64,000 nt of DNA from Kingdonia uniflora (taxonomy: Eukaryota > Streptophyta > Magnoliopsida > Ranunculales > Circaeasteraceae), in the NCBI GenBank assembly GCA_014058105.1, contig JACGCM010001311.1:558001-622000 (forward strand), given 5' to 3'. A program made the translations under genes and the position numbers. Of the stretch, positions 24,001 through 35,390 are shown piece after piece (positions within the stretch are counted from its first letter, which is position 1; the number at the start of each line of letters is the position of its first letter). The notes beneath the pieces are model-generated. The model searched no databases. It worked only from the letters and a program-made list of their open reading frames with translations, and was not told where the DNA came from.

Positions 24001-24771
24001 TAATTAAAAACTAATAAACTATAGACGAGTAAATCCAAATAGAATTGAAGAACACAACATTTAAATTAACAGTAGTAAAGTTTTTAAATTAACAGCGTAC
24101 CGAATGCCGATATTTAATGATAAAAAAAATCCAATGAGAAGCAAAGCAACGTAACAATGACAAACAGTAAGGCTCGTTACTCGAGTGTCTGTACCACAAT
24201 CCACTGCAGAAACTAAAATAAGCATTAATTAAATATTTAATTACCCATTAGAGAAATAATCAAGTAAAGTTAGGGTTTCTATGAATTTTGATATTGCAAA
24301 TTAGTGAAGAGAATCAAGAGATTGAGAAACTAATCAAAGTAATGTAACACACTAACACTTATAGAATTTGAGAAACTAATCAAACTAAACTAATCGAGAG
24401 ATTGTAGAAACTAATCAAACTAATGAAATTAGCAAATAACAACTCACCATCAATCAAAACCTTTATAGAATTTGATTATAGAGACTTTAAAAATTGAGAG
24501 CCAAACCAAATTATCAGGTTTTCAGATTTTTGGAAAACCGAGAGTAGAGAGAGAGAGGGGATAAAGTTTGAAAGAGAAAAGAGGAGTCACACTTTCTATA
24601 TTAATTTTGTGCCCCTTCCTCTTAGTACAATTTACCAATTTTGTGAGAGAGAGTTAGGGAGAGATTTTAAAATATGGATAATATATGCTAAATAAATTTT
24701 ATTTTGAGGCCCTTCTAGATGTGGGGGCCTAAAGCAATTGCTTTAGTGACCTTACCCCAACGTCGGCCCTG
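21024..24771 (-). mobile_element. hAT-superfamily DNA transposon with 8-bp target duplications
   Basis: The ends are inverted CAGGGCC (21024) and its complement GGCCCTG (to 24771), with further imperfect terminal similarity. The 8 bp GTTGTAGT flank both sides exactly (21016-21023 and 24772-24779), the signature of a hAT insertion. It encodes one TTF-type/zinc-finger hAT transposase on the minus strand. The perfect target duplication and few coding lesions suggest a fairly recent insertion. Confidence 0.95.
21249..23872 (-). pseudogene. hAT transposase, TTF-type zinc finger/DUF4371-like (few lesions)
   Basis: It starts at 23872 (MLKRKQDCGHEKRLKKK). A basic N-terminus is followed by an acidic Asn/Glu repeat region, then a TTF-type zinc-finger block (YDPGTW, RYFASTYYTRYLPNGDK, VFCFCCKLF). 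A long central RNase H-like region (21771-23234, 487 codons open) includes GQGYDNGSNMKGEHVG and ATRWESH. The C-terminal dimerisation region near 21366-21500 reads TIPVTVAYAERTFSKLKLIK. The gene is interrupted by a stop near 23755, a stop near 23312, a frameshift near 23235, a stop at 21771 and a stop at 21366. After the last one the frame continues to 21249. The intact enzyme would excise and reinsert the element. Confidence 0.9.
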
Positions 24772-24779
24772 GTTGTAGT

Positions 24780-26429
24780 ATGGGAGGTACTTGATAAACA
24801 TTCCTTGCATAAAGACAATTCATAGTATTCAAGTCAGTGATTCTTAATCATTACTTGTAGGTGAACCTTGTTCATATCATTTTAATCATAAAATCCTATT
24901 TAAGTACATGATTTCAAAGCATTACTTGTTGTTTATAGTATATAACGCAATGAAGTACATAATTCTCAATCATTATTTGTAAGTGAACATTGTTCATAGC
25001 TTTATACTCACGAGTTCTTATTAAGCTTCAAATCCCAACTTTACCCTGTAAAATAATGATTTTAACCTTAAAATGCATTTTAATAGGGTCTTAGTCAAGA
25101 TAGTTATTCAAAACCACTAGATGTTGCGATCATTATTCCAACAACTAAGGTGTTATAATCCCTAAAGTTCTATAAGGCTTGTATATTCCAGCCAAATTAC
25201 CCTATTTGCTATGAATATGAGGGGTATTAGATTTTTAACTGACAAGTGGTCCCAATCGAAGTCTAAAGAGTTTAAAAAATAGGTAGATTACTCCTGTCTT
25301 TGAGCTAGGGCTCCAAGTTTTGTTTGAACTTCCGATTATTTTCAAAATCCTATTCAATTTTTTTAATTTTGAAACCCTATTTTACGTTTTTGATTTTCAA
25401 AAATATGATTTCCAATTTTTTTTGAAAAATATCGGATTGAAATCGGATAGCCTTATGCTATTCTGATTTTCCAAAAGTTATGATCCAATTTTTTTGAATA
25501 AGATTCGATTCGATTTTTTTGAATAATATTCGATCCAATTTTTCCAAATATTCTAATTCGATATTTAATGTATTCTTTGTAGTTTAATGATTTTTTTTTC
25601 TTAGATGGAGATGCGGTGATGTTACCATTGTATGAGTAAGGGTTGTATATTTTGATTTGGGAACATTACGTTTAATTTTACATATAAAAAAAATGAAGAT
25701 TCACTATTTTTACAAATATTATTTGAAATTTCTGAATTTTCCAAAATTTTAATCCGAAAATTCTGATTTTTTCGAATTTGGAATAATTTTCGGATTTTTG
25801 AAAATGATTGGATCGGATCGGAATGCAATATTGATATCTAATAAAAATTAGAAAATTTTCAAAGAGCTTAATTTTTGATACGAAAATAGCCCTACTTAGA
25901 ACTAGTATTCTTGTGTATTATAGGTTGTTATTAGTGCATATATACCTTTAAATATTATCAAGTAGCATCTAATTGCATATAGATACGTAAAATTGGTTCA
26001 TCAGACACCAAGTTTTTAGAAAATAAAACTAAGTCAATTCTCAATTGATCTCTAATTATTGTCCTTGACATTTAACCGTGATTAAGATATGACTCTCAGC
26101 AGTATTCAAAATTAGTCTTAGTTTTCGTATTATCTCTGATTCCTGGTCAAGATAATTAATGTCCTAGGGGCATACCATTAATATCATATATAAGCTATCG
26201 TTAGATACTTAAATAAGTATTAATTTATTTTCTTATATCATATTAATCTATTTTCTTGTATCATATATAAGTTAGTCAGTTTTCCTATACAAGACACCTA
26301 TTCCTAAAAAAATTTATAAAAAAAATAAAAATGAGTCCCCCCAGGGGTAGATCCGGTTAATAATAATTTTTTTTTAAAATGACTAAATTTGGCCAAAAAT
26401 TGAGTGTTTAAAGCCATTTAATTGTATGG
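24780..26429. other. AT-rich intergenic DNA with short internal repeats
   Basis: Three diverged copies of a roughly 60-bp unit (cttaatcattacttgtaggtg-like) occur between 24838 and 24985. From about 25320 to 25860 there are many repeats of tcggatttt/gattcgat-type words, including inverted ones. This may be a degenerate foldback element. No coding sequence is recognised. Confidence 0.4.
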
Positions 26430-26880
26430 ACTGGTCTGATTCAAGGCTTGGACTGGGTTGACTCAATCAACTGGCTTGATAGCGTTTAAAGCCATTTTAG
26501 TGTCTGAACCGATATGGACTGGTCTAACTTGGTCTGGCTCAAGGCCTGGACTGGGTTGACCAGTTTGACTCAATCAACTGGTTTGACAGGTATCGCTGCC
26601 ACAGTAGGACACGTGTCACTACTAGAGTTTAACAAGTATCATTGCTACAGTATATGTATGGGTCCCATATGCCAACTGTTTGCCACGTCAACTCGTCTGG
26701 GTCACATTTACCACGTAATTGCCATATTGGCATATGTGAGTCTTACATGCCACATCAAAACATGTGGGTCCCACATGCCATGCGTCTGTTATATCAACAC
26801 GTGTGGGTCCCACATGCCATATGTCCATAACACGTATTATTGTGGGCCTAGTCTCTATCACGTCAACAACCAGATCTAGT
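26430..26880. repeat. Short tandem and palindromic repeat block
   Basis: One duplicated unit (ggactggtct... ctgggttgactcaatcaact) occurs at about 26430-26490 and 26516-26588. It is followed by three or four copies of a roughly 50-bp unit built around the hairpin-forming catgtgggtcccacatg (arms catgtggg/cccacatg) up to about 26830. No coding function is seen. Confidence 0.75.
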
Positions 26881-28193
26881 CTGATTATGTAGATTAGGTC
26901 TGATTATTGATCAGGATCAGGTGACATCATTATGATGTTTTAATTAATTTTAAATAAAAATAAAATCAAAACCTTAGTTGACGTCGTCATGACCTAATAT
27001 GCCATCAAATAATGGATTTTTGGTCGTGAACTGCCTAGTTTCCACGTCATTTTTCCGAAAATAGGGACATCTCCCGAAGGAGTGTGATATATGGACGTGA
27101 TCTTTATAGAGTTGGCTACGCAACAAAATAATAAGTGCATCAATCCAATAACTAGAACGATACTTATTTCAGTTTTAAAATATCCATTTCATAAGGGTAA
27201 AAAAATCACCAAAATAGGTCTAATAATTTTGAAAAAAATACATATTATTTTACAAACTCAGATCTACATATCCTATATGATTGATCGTGCAATTAATACA
27301 TAAACAATAAATTTTGAAAAATTATACCCCTTTGTAGCGCAAAAAAAAATCTAAAAACTCTTTTTAGAGAGCCTTTTTGATCCAATAGCTCTTCGTAGTG
27401 CTGATAACATGTTGGATAATATTTTATTCTACTAGACAATCATGACACACTCATAGTTATGAGAGAAGAGTAGAGAGATATTATTGATAGTTGTTTTGTT
27501 TCTCTATGGTTACAAATACTTAACTCTTAATAGAGTTATATACTTTTACTCAAACTCTCCCTATAAACCCTAATGGCATATGGACTTGTTAGAAATCCAA
27601 TAGGACAACCCAACCCAGTTGGGTTCCTACCTTGGACTAAACCCAACGCCTAACGTAACGGCTTTATTTAGAGCTTTAAATCTAAAACTACTTCATTCGA
27701 GTCAAAGCTTCAAGTGGTGAACATACACTGATATCTTGCCTCACTACTAAGGTTGTTAATGGGTCATGTTGGGTCATTTGTGGGTCATGTTGACTCGGGT
27801 TTGTGTCAACAAACAGCCAACCTGAACCTGACTCGTTTAGTAAATGGGTCATAAAATCTACCCTGAACCCGACCCGCAAATTATCGGGTTGACCATACCC
27901 GACCCATTTGGCCCACGAAATTATTTGATTGAAAGATTGATCAAAATATTTCATGTTCTTTCTTCCTTATCCATGCACCCATGACCCTTCCTACTAGGGT
28001 TTAAGACTGCCCATCGTTGTAGCTTGTATGCTGTAAAGCAAAACTAAAGTTGGGATGATTATGGTAGTTTGGTTCTAGTCCAACCCTAACTTGCTCTATA
28101 TTACATTTTTAGCTTTTGTAAATGTAAAAATCTCCTTAAACTATTGCTTCAAGAACATTGTCTCTATGTGCAAGAACATTGCTTCAAGGACTA
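26881..28193. other. No gene recognised; possible MITE-like segment at 27745-27950
   Basis: The stretch 27745-27950 is rich in gggtcat/tgacccg words in both orientations and resembles small non-autonomous elements common in plants. I could not define its ends. The rest is AT-rich with no gene seen. Confidence 0.3.
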
Positions 28194-28855
28194 TGTGGGG
28201 TTGGTTGTCATAGTCATTCGAATGGGCCTCATAACCATACAAACGAGACTCGCTTTTTTAGCTAAAAGCTGACCCAGTTACAATCATCTATTGGTGGCTC
28301 ATAGTCATTCGAACGAGACTCAATTTTGTGTCCAAAAACTTACACATTTAGAATAATCTCTTGGAGGCTCATGGTCGCTCGAACGGGCTTCATAACCATT
28401 TGAACGGGACTCAATTTTTTTCCTAAAAACTAACTCAGTTACAAATTTTTTCTGGTTTGCTTGAATCTGTTCGAATGAGACTCATAGTCAGTCGAACGAC
28501 GATACAGAGATTTACTTCTTAGATGTTGTTTGGACCATTGATTTTGCATCGAGATTTGTATTGATGTAATAAGTCAACCCACTATATAAGGGAGACTAAA
28601 GGTTATTTCTTAACCACCCTTGGTGAGATCTATTTGTGAAGAATCCTTTTGAAAGGAAAACTTAAAAGACCTCAAATTAGTTTGTGACTGCAACCTTGGA
28701 TCCTTGAATAAAAAAATTACTCTATTTTGTGTGGACGTAGGAAATTTTCTGAACCACGGTAAATGTATGTTCTCTTGTGATTGTGTTTATTTTTTTAGTT
28801 TGTTTATCACCGATAAGATTGAATCGGTGGTCGGCTTTTGCGGTGCGGCTCAACA
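28194..28855 (+). repeat. 5' LTR of the Copia element
   Basis: It starts TGTGGGGTTGG and ends CAACA, matching 56825-57522. It contains several diverged copies of a gtcgttcgaacg-type palindrome between 28200 and 28500. A TATA box (actatataag) lies near 28581. Confidence 0.88.
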
Positions 28856-28856
28856 A

Positions 28857-28870
28857 TTAGTATTAGAGAG
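28857..28870 (+). other. Primer-binding site of the Copia element
   Basis: TTAGTATTAGAGAG follows the LTR by one base. It is a decayed form of TGGTATCAGAGC, the initiator-Met tRNA site usual in plant Copia elements. Confidence 0.7.
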
Positions 28871-28971
28871 AGATTGTATCCTTGGTGGTTCTTAAAATTT
28901 GAGGTAACGTCGACTTATCTTGATTTTATTTGATTTTCAATTTCAATTAGTATGTGAAAATTGGAAGAACA

Positions 28972-29775
28972 ATGGTAGAAGGAGATGAATCTAGTTCCTC
29001 AACGGCGCCTAAATGGAATAACAAAATAGTGATGTTAAACAATGCCCAAATTAAAGTTAAGAAATTCAATGGCATAAATAACTTTGACACATGGCGATGC
29101 AAAGTTATTTATGCTCTTAGTCAACAAGATTTAGATGAGGATTTGGAAGTTTGGAGAAGGTAGAGGAGAGTATTTGAAAGAAGATGAACAAATGGTTTGT
29201 GGTCAAATTTTTCCATGCATTTCTCAAGACATTAAGTACCTTGTGATGAATGAAACCTCGATTAAATTTTTTTGGAGGATTCTTGAGGAGAAGTATTTGG
29301 TGAAAAATATCTAATATCGACTCCTTTGGAAGATGATGTTTTACCGCTTCACGATAAGACAAGGGAATTCTATGTTGGAGCACTTGAACGATTTCAATAA
29401 GTTACTAGCTGACTTGGTGAATCTAGAAGAGATTATTGGCAATGAGGAAAAATCATTATTGTTCTTGAATCAATTTCCAAAGATTACAAACACTTCGTTA
29501 CGACGATAACGCATAGGAAGAGTTCATTACAATAATCGAATGTGATTGCGGTGGTGGTAAACCATGAGTACCGAAGGAATGATAAACATGAGTCCGAGAA
29601 GTCGATGTACGAGATGTTGATGGCAAGAAGGAGGTCTTCAGACAAGAAGGAATCTAGTGGTAATAACTCTCGATCGAAGTTGAGAGGTCGATGTGTAAAT
29701 CATATAATTCAGGTAAATACCAAAGCGCATTTTATAAAAAGACAGGTCATTGGAAGAATGAGTATCATGCGCTTC
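28972..29775 (+). pseudogene. Copia Gag, 5' part (up to the CACTA insertion)
   Basis: The ATG at 28972 begins MVEGDESSSSTAPK. Next come KVKKFNGINNFDTWRCKV, the UBN2-type Gag start, and after frameshifts LEHLNDFNKLLADLVNLEE and FLNQFPK. The zinc-knuckle region near 29720-29775 reads FYKKTGHWKNEYHALL, in which the cysteines of the CCHC box are mostly lost. Several stops and frameshifts are present. The CACTA element interrupts gag three bases later, at the TAA target site. Confidence 0.8.
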
Positions 29776-29778
29776 TAA

Positions 29779-30260
29779 CACTACAAGAATAAAGGGTATT
29801 TGCCACGGAAAATTCTGTGGCAAAAAGGTTTTTGCCACGGTTTTTATCGTAGCAGGCGTCGTGCCCGTAGATGGGGTGGAAAAAGCTTTGGCACAGTTAT
29901 TACCGTGGTAAAAAGTTTCTCAATTGCCACAACTTTTACGGTGGCTACTATTGTGGCAAAAGCTCTTACTTGCCACGGTATTTTATTGTGGTATATGTAA
30001 GAATCTGTGGCAAAAGACTATTATTACCACAATATAATCCGTGACAAATGATCATTTTTTTGCTATTGCAATATCCGTGGCAAAAACCTATTTTAACCAT
30101 AGCATAATTCATGGAAAATGATCAATTTTTTTCTATTGCAAAAGCCGTGGCAAAAACATACTTTCATCACAACATAATCCGTGGCAAATAATCAATTTTT
30201 CGCTATTGCAAAATTCGTAGCAAAAGCCTACTTTTACTACAACATAATCCGTGGCTAAAA
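29779..30260. repeat. Left CACTA terminus with subterminal TTGCCACGG repeats
   Basis: After the 13-bp terminal motif the sequence holds about a dozen copies of ttgccacgg or its complement ccgtggcaa, in both orientations, roughly every 25-60 bp. In En/Spm elements such subterminal repeats are the binding sites of TNPA. The right end has fewer copies. Confidence 0.85.
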
Positions 30261-30772
30261 CATAAATAAATATAAAAATATATATTTTATTTAAAAAATA
30301 TACAGAAAATAAGATAAATTATAAACATGTTTCTCCGATAAAAAAATATACGATAAATCCATATAACAAACGCCGATGAGTTCTCCAAACAAGTTAAAAG
30401 GTCTCTTCCAATGGATCTAACCAGGGGCCATTAAGCTTCTCGCGGTCTTAGTACTACAACAATACTCCACCCATTAGCCGTTGAAGAACCTGAACAACCA
30501 AGAAGAGCTATAAGCACTGATACATATATTAAATCAGATGGCAAAAAGTAAAAGAATTTACCACTCACACCTTGTACTTATACTCAAGGAGATAACAATG
30601 CGGGATGAAGCTCCTTAGAAGCTACAAGATGATATCTCAACTCTACCAATAAGTCATAAAATATTGCGCATGTTACTAACAGGATGACTACATGTCGTTG
30701 ATTCAAATGATAAATTGGTAACATATCATGAAAAAAATATACATTAAGAACATAATGTATTAACTTTCTCAC

Positions 30773-32900
30773 CTTAGCCAACCTCGTCTGTTTAGCTAAA
30801 ATATCTTATCCACTAAATTTAACAGAGGCACACTAACTTTGGGTGGCGTCCACTGCAAGAAAAATAGAATATGAGTGTGCTATAAAGAACAATACCAAAT
30901 CAATGATATAAAGATAAATAAGGAAAAAATATGCATGATAAGATTAGATGTGATAGATGTCGGATGCCTTCCATTAGCACGCACATCAACCTACAAACAA
31001 ACAACTAACTAGAATTTTGTAATCACAAAAAAAGATTCCACTTACCAGCCAAGGTCTTCATTACTAAGGCCAATTTTCCAAAAGAATAGCTCTTTACAAG
31101 AAAAAAGTTTCATAAACCATGTCCATTGTAATTCATCATTAATAAAGAAGAGTTGTATAACTAAGGATGCACACCTTTGATGAAACACTAAGAAAATCCC
31201 ATACTTCATGTTGTTTAGCAATGTTAGCTATTTACAAAAGATCTTGACAAAAAACAAACGAGAAAATGATAGATCAACAAAATACACACTTGACTAAGGA
31301 AAGGTTAAACTGAAAAATCATACTTGTAAGTATCGATCAAGTTGAATGCAACGTTGATGAACAAAACTAACATTAATACTCGATGAGAGAAATCTTTTGG
31401 GTGGCAAATGTAGTGTATAGTTAGGTATATCTTTAAGATGTCGGTGCAATCTCTCAAAATTTCTGTATCTGTAATTTGTAAGTACAAATGATTAGTGAAT
31501 AACTGTAAACTGTAGATAGAGCTACAATCATCTGGAGACATCCACATAAAGATGCTTACAGTTACAACAAAAACTCACATAAAGATGCACATGAAAGATT
31601 TTGAGAACCTCATAAAAAATGGGAAAGAAGAAAGCAACAGACTTACACCAGCAGATTCGAGCTATCTAGAAAATGGACGGAAAAGAATGCAGAAGTAGTT
31701 ATCTCAAGCGCTTATCTTTGTTCAGAAAATGGATAATAAAAACTCTGAAGTTGCTGCCCAACTGATTCATGCCTCTTATAGCTGGCAAAGCTTCAAGCTA
31801 CAAGAACATTACAAAAGCATGTTCATAATCTCAACAAAAATTGAGCAAAAGGAAGCAACAAAATAGCTGCCTACCAACACAAGTTTGTTCAGAAAATGGT
31901 TGGGATAGCTACCTTAAATACAATGACCTTCTTTTTTGAATCAAGCTCTCCAGGCACTCTTAAAGCAGTTAAATATGCAACTAAACACTTTCACAAAACA
32001 GTTAAAGATGCTTATATAGGCATTCTCAGAGCATGTTGCTTTTGTAAGTCATATAAGCACAATAACCGCCATGAGATGCAAGGCAAGGACAATGAAAATT
32101 CTTTGAGGAAGTAATTTTTGCTTGTAGTTAACTTTAAGAAAAACGGATGGATAAAAAATACCTTCTTTTCACGAACCAAGTTTTGTTTTCTGCATTTGTC
32201 ACAACAATTGAATAAGCTGTAAAAGCTTTTGATCCAGTTTTTTCAAAGTAAGCTCCTATAACCTGCATTCACATGGTGAAAAGATAGGACCTTAAGGATA
32301 TCGACATACTAATGAACTATGAATCTACAAATGAAATAATTGCTCAGGTAGCTTCATTGGCCATAATCCTATAATTTCTACAAATCAAATTAAAGATATT
32401 GTTGCACTTACACAACATTTAACCTTAGAAAGATGTAATAGTCCTTCACTCCGGAAAACCATATCTGATGCAGACCTAACATCTTGATCATCTTTATACC
32501 TGCCAAAATCTCGAGGATAGAAGTCCTTAGAAACTATGGCCCTTGCGATATTGCTTGTAAATGTTTTCTCGATATCAGATTGACTTTATTATATGCAGAT
32601 GATTATAGACATATAGGACCAAGCGCTATTAAGTGCAGATAAAGTATTAATTCCTAAATTATAGCAGATCATACATCAAATCAACTCAACTGACCTGCCA
32701 CCAAATATCTCTATCGATTTGCCATTTTGTTGCTTGCCTCGTCAATCGTCATTACGACTACTGAGCTCATAAGCATTGGTTGATCCAACTTCCCTTTTTT
32801 GTCTTTTTATGAGTTGCTCTCATACTTGATCTCTGCTATAAACTTAAGCTTCGACCAGACCAGGGGCTTCCTTTCCCTCTGATGTTTGCTTTATTTCCAA
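30773..32900 (-). pseudogene. Captured fragment of a PX-domain/sorting-nexin-like gene, introns retained
   Basis: The minus strand contains a series of exons with matching splice phases. 32412 to about 32583 ends RSEGLLHLSKVKCC with donor GTAAGT. 32162-32262 reads VIGAYFEKTGSKAF...NKTWFVKR. 31324-31468 reads YRNFERLHRHLKDIPNY, LPPKRF and FVHQRCIQLDRYLQ. 31175-31243 reads IANIAKQHEVWDFLS, with one stop and a lost AG acceptor. 31046-31091 reads SYSFGK. 30773-30852 reads WTPPKVSVPLLNLVDKIF, then a stop and LNRRGWLR. The first exons form a PX phosphoinositide-binding domain (basic RNFERLHRHLK, PPK loop). The last resembles the nexin C-terminal domain. A probable upstream exon lies at 32693-32890. 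The order and phases match the plant PXA-PX-nexin_C family, whose members act in endosomal sorting. Confidence 0.85.
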
Positions 32901-33286
32901 CCTAAATAATTATAATGACCATCTGAAAGTGAGCACATATATTAAAACACATAACAATTAATATGAATAAGCAATTTACATATGGGCCAGTCACAAGTAT
33001 ATAAGCTCACTTCTTTCCCTCCTCCTTTACCCGGGCTTGGAACCGGCTATGCAAAGCTATAACAACTTTGCATAGGCGGAGTTAAAAAAGGTTTACCTAC
33101 TTGCGCAAAATAAGTAATTTTATACATGTTAATACTTGGCATTCATATCTTTCAATAGAAAAGAAACTAAGAAACATGATTATAACTATCAAAAGCTAGT
33201 TATGTCTATGCAAAAGTAACTAACACTGTCCCATGTTTTCAAAAAGGAAAACTAGCAAGATCTAATTAACTAAAAAAGTTCATATT
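32901..33286. other. Junction between PX fragment and TNPA 3' end
   Basis: About 390 bp of AT-rich DNA. It contains a TGTA-rich tract and a short inverted repeat near 33030-33075 (gggcttggaaccggctatgc). No exon is recognised. Confidence 0.3.
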
Positions 33287-33799
33287 CTAAAAGGTAATCA
33301 TGTTTTTGGGCCATGCAACAAAGCATCCGATGCCCACATCTAAGAGTCGCTTAATATTACTGTTGGGCCTGAACAAAAAAGTATTACCATCAACAATATC
33401 ATAGATTGCGACTTTATAAAAGTCGTCGCCCAAGGCAACTGAATGACACATGTCAGTTGAATCAACACCAACGATGACACCATGCGCAACTATCCTCCAA
33501 GGGCAACCCACCAACATACATTATTTGTCAATATGTTGGTGTTTTTCCTGCAGTTTAAAAGTTTTATTGATGAGCTTTTAAGTCCCAAATTACTAATACT
33601 CTATATCAACTAAAACTTATTTAATACCTATTCACGTTGCGATGATGAAGTTGCTTGCTGAGAAGGAAAGTTATCCGTCAGTGATATAACCTGAGTACAA
33701 AAATATTAGAAAGTTAGTATTAAGTAGCATACTATTAAGTGATCTTAATGACTTGAGATATAGCTTCCTCCTGAAGAAGTGTTGAACCTATTTCACAAG

Positions 33800-35390
33800 A
33801 AGAATCTTTGGAGTAAGTTCATGCATAGTAAATATACCAAAAATGGGGCACTGTCTTGTAAAGGTATTATCTTGTGAAGGTACTGGAATATCAAAGCTCT
33901 GGAGAAATATGTTTGATCTCATTAATACAGTATCTGCTAATACCAATTGGGCAATTTGCAAAGGTGAAATTAATTTTTGGAACACTGACTGGTCTGGGGC
34001 GGGCACATTAGCTGACATTCTTAATGTTGAGGTGCACCAACAAATACAAGTGAAAGAAGTCATTAATAATGATGGGGACTGGTATTGAGATAAACTACAT
34101 GAGGAAATACCTGAGACTTGGAAAAACATTCTAAAATACATATAAATTGAGGACTGCAGATGATCAAGCTACATGGGCTCTCTCTGATGATGGAAATTTT
34201 TCTATAAAAATAGCATAGAACTTCTAGAGAATCTCTAATGCTAAGATTGACATAATGAAGTGGTTATGGTTCAAGGCATTGCCAAAGAAAGTACAAGTAT
34301 TTAATTAGAAAGTATGGAAAGGAGTGGTCACAATGGATAGTTTGATTCAGACCTATCTGTTTTGTTTCAAAGTGCAGCTGTTGTTCAAGGGGATGCATCG
34401 AGGATTTATATCACATGTTGGTTCATAGTGATATAGCCACACATGTTTGGGAGTACTTTGGCAAAGCTTGTGGAGTTAGATGTGTCTCTAATCAAAATTT
34501 ATTTGTAAGGCAGGGTAAGTGGTTCTCTAAGGCCTCACATAGATCACAAATGGGAATCATTACCGGTATGCTTCCTTTTATCATTAGCTGGGAAATATGG
34601 AAAGCTTGTTGTGCAGCTAGGTTCGATAACTGCCAAATGGTTGTTGAGAATATTATTCACAGAGTTGTTGGTTCTCTTCAATCTCTTATGCCTAAACTCA
34701 AATGTTTTAAGCAATGTGACATCTCAGATAGATTATCTCTCTAGATTTTTTTTTAATTGCTCAAATAAGACGTACCTCTCATATGTGAACTCCAGTCGTA
34801 ACCTCATTTTTCCAAAAAGTAGGCCTTCCGTCAACAATAGAGGACCCAAAAAGTAGGCCTTCCAAATTCTTTTCCTCCATTTGATCAAACACCCATCTCG
34901 CCGCATCAACATCCCCACACAACGAATACCTAGACACCAACGTATTCCACGAAACCACGTCTCTAACCACAATTCCCTCAAACAATCTCCTCATAACCAC
35001 GTCTCTCCAGATTCTCAGAATTGCAAAAAAGGTAGTTAGATACAAACCAATTAAAGTGGTTAGATGGATTAAGCCACATGTACACTACTTTAAAATGAAT
35101 ATTGATGGCTTTTCTAGAGGCTCTACAAGTTTGTATTGGTGTGGAGGAGTGATTAGAGACCACCAAGGCAGGCTCATATACGGCCTTTCAGTTAGTCTTG
35201 GTCCAGGCACTAACAACATTGGAGAGTTGTATAATCTTCTAATTTGTCTAAAGCGCTGCAAACAAAATGGATGGTATCCATTGGAGGCTGAAACTGATTC
35301 TCTAATTATTACAAATTGGTATAATAAGATAGGCAGTCTCATCTAAGTATGGTGGTGTGTGGCAAGAGATAATGGAAATTAGAAAGTAAT
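33800..35390 (+). mobile_element. 5'-truncated LINE (non-LTR retrotransposon) fragment
   Basis: On the plus strand, 33843-34088 reads WRNMFDLINTVSANTNWAIC and KGEINFWNTDWSG, the region after RT in plant L1-type LINEs. 34260-34740 has the zf-RVT pattern (ALPKKVQVFN, CSCCSRGC, EYFGKACG). 35056-35346 is an RNase H-like domain (FKMNIDGFSRGS, WCGGVIRDHQGRLI). Several stops occur, and the RT domain and 5' part are missing. No poly(A) is visible. It lies in the large intron between TNPA exons ending at 35495 and resuming at 33690, so it inserted after the CACTA was formed. An antisense PPR fragment interrupts its linker. Confidence 0.8.
34862..35029 (-). pseudogene. PPR-repeat gene fragment, antisense inside the LINE
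   Basis: The reverse strand reads RRLFEGIVVRDVVSWNTL followed by VSRYSLCGDVDAARWVFDQM. This is a PLS-type pentatricopeptide repeat (RDVVSWNTLxSxYxxxGDxxxARxVFDxM). PPR proteins bind organellar RNA. Only about one and a half repeats remain. A short duplication, ccaaaaagtaggccttcc (near 34813 and 34848), lies at one edge. The fragment sits between the LINE's zinc-finger and RNase H regions, where no such sequence is expected. Confidence 0.8.

Noticed and set aside
26514..26879. 121-codon open frame as a gene
   Set aside because: It is produced by translation of tandem repeats (SHMP- and GSHMPY-like repeats) and has no domain.
32162..32262. Independent intact host PX-domain gene
   Set aside because: It lies wholly inside the CACTA ends, lacks N- and C-terminal parts, and has premature stops and a lost acceptor site.
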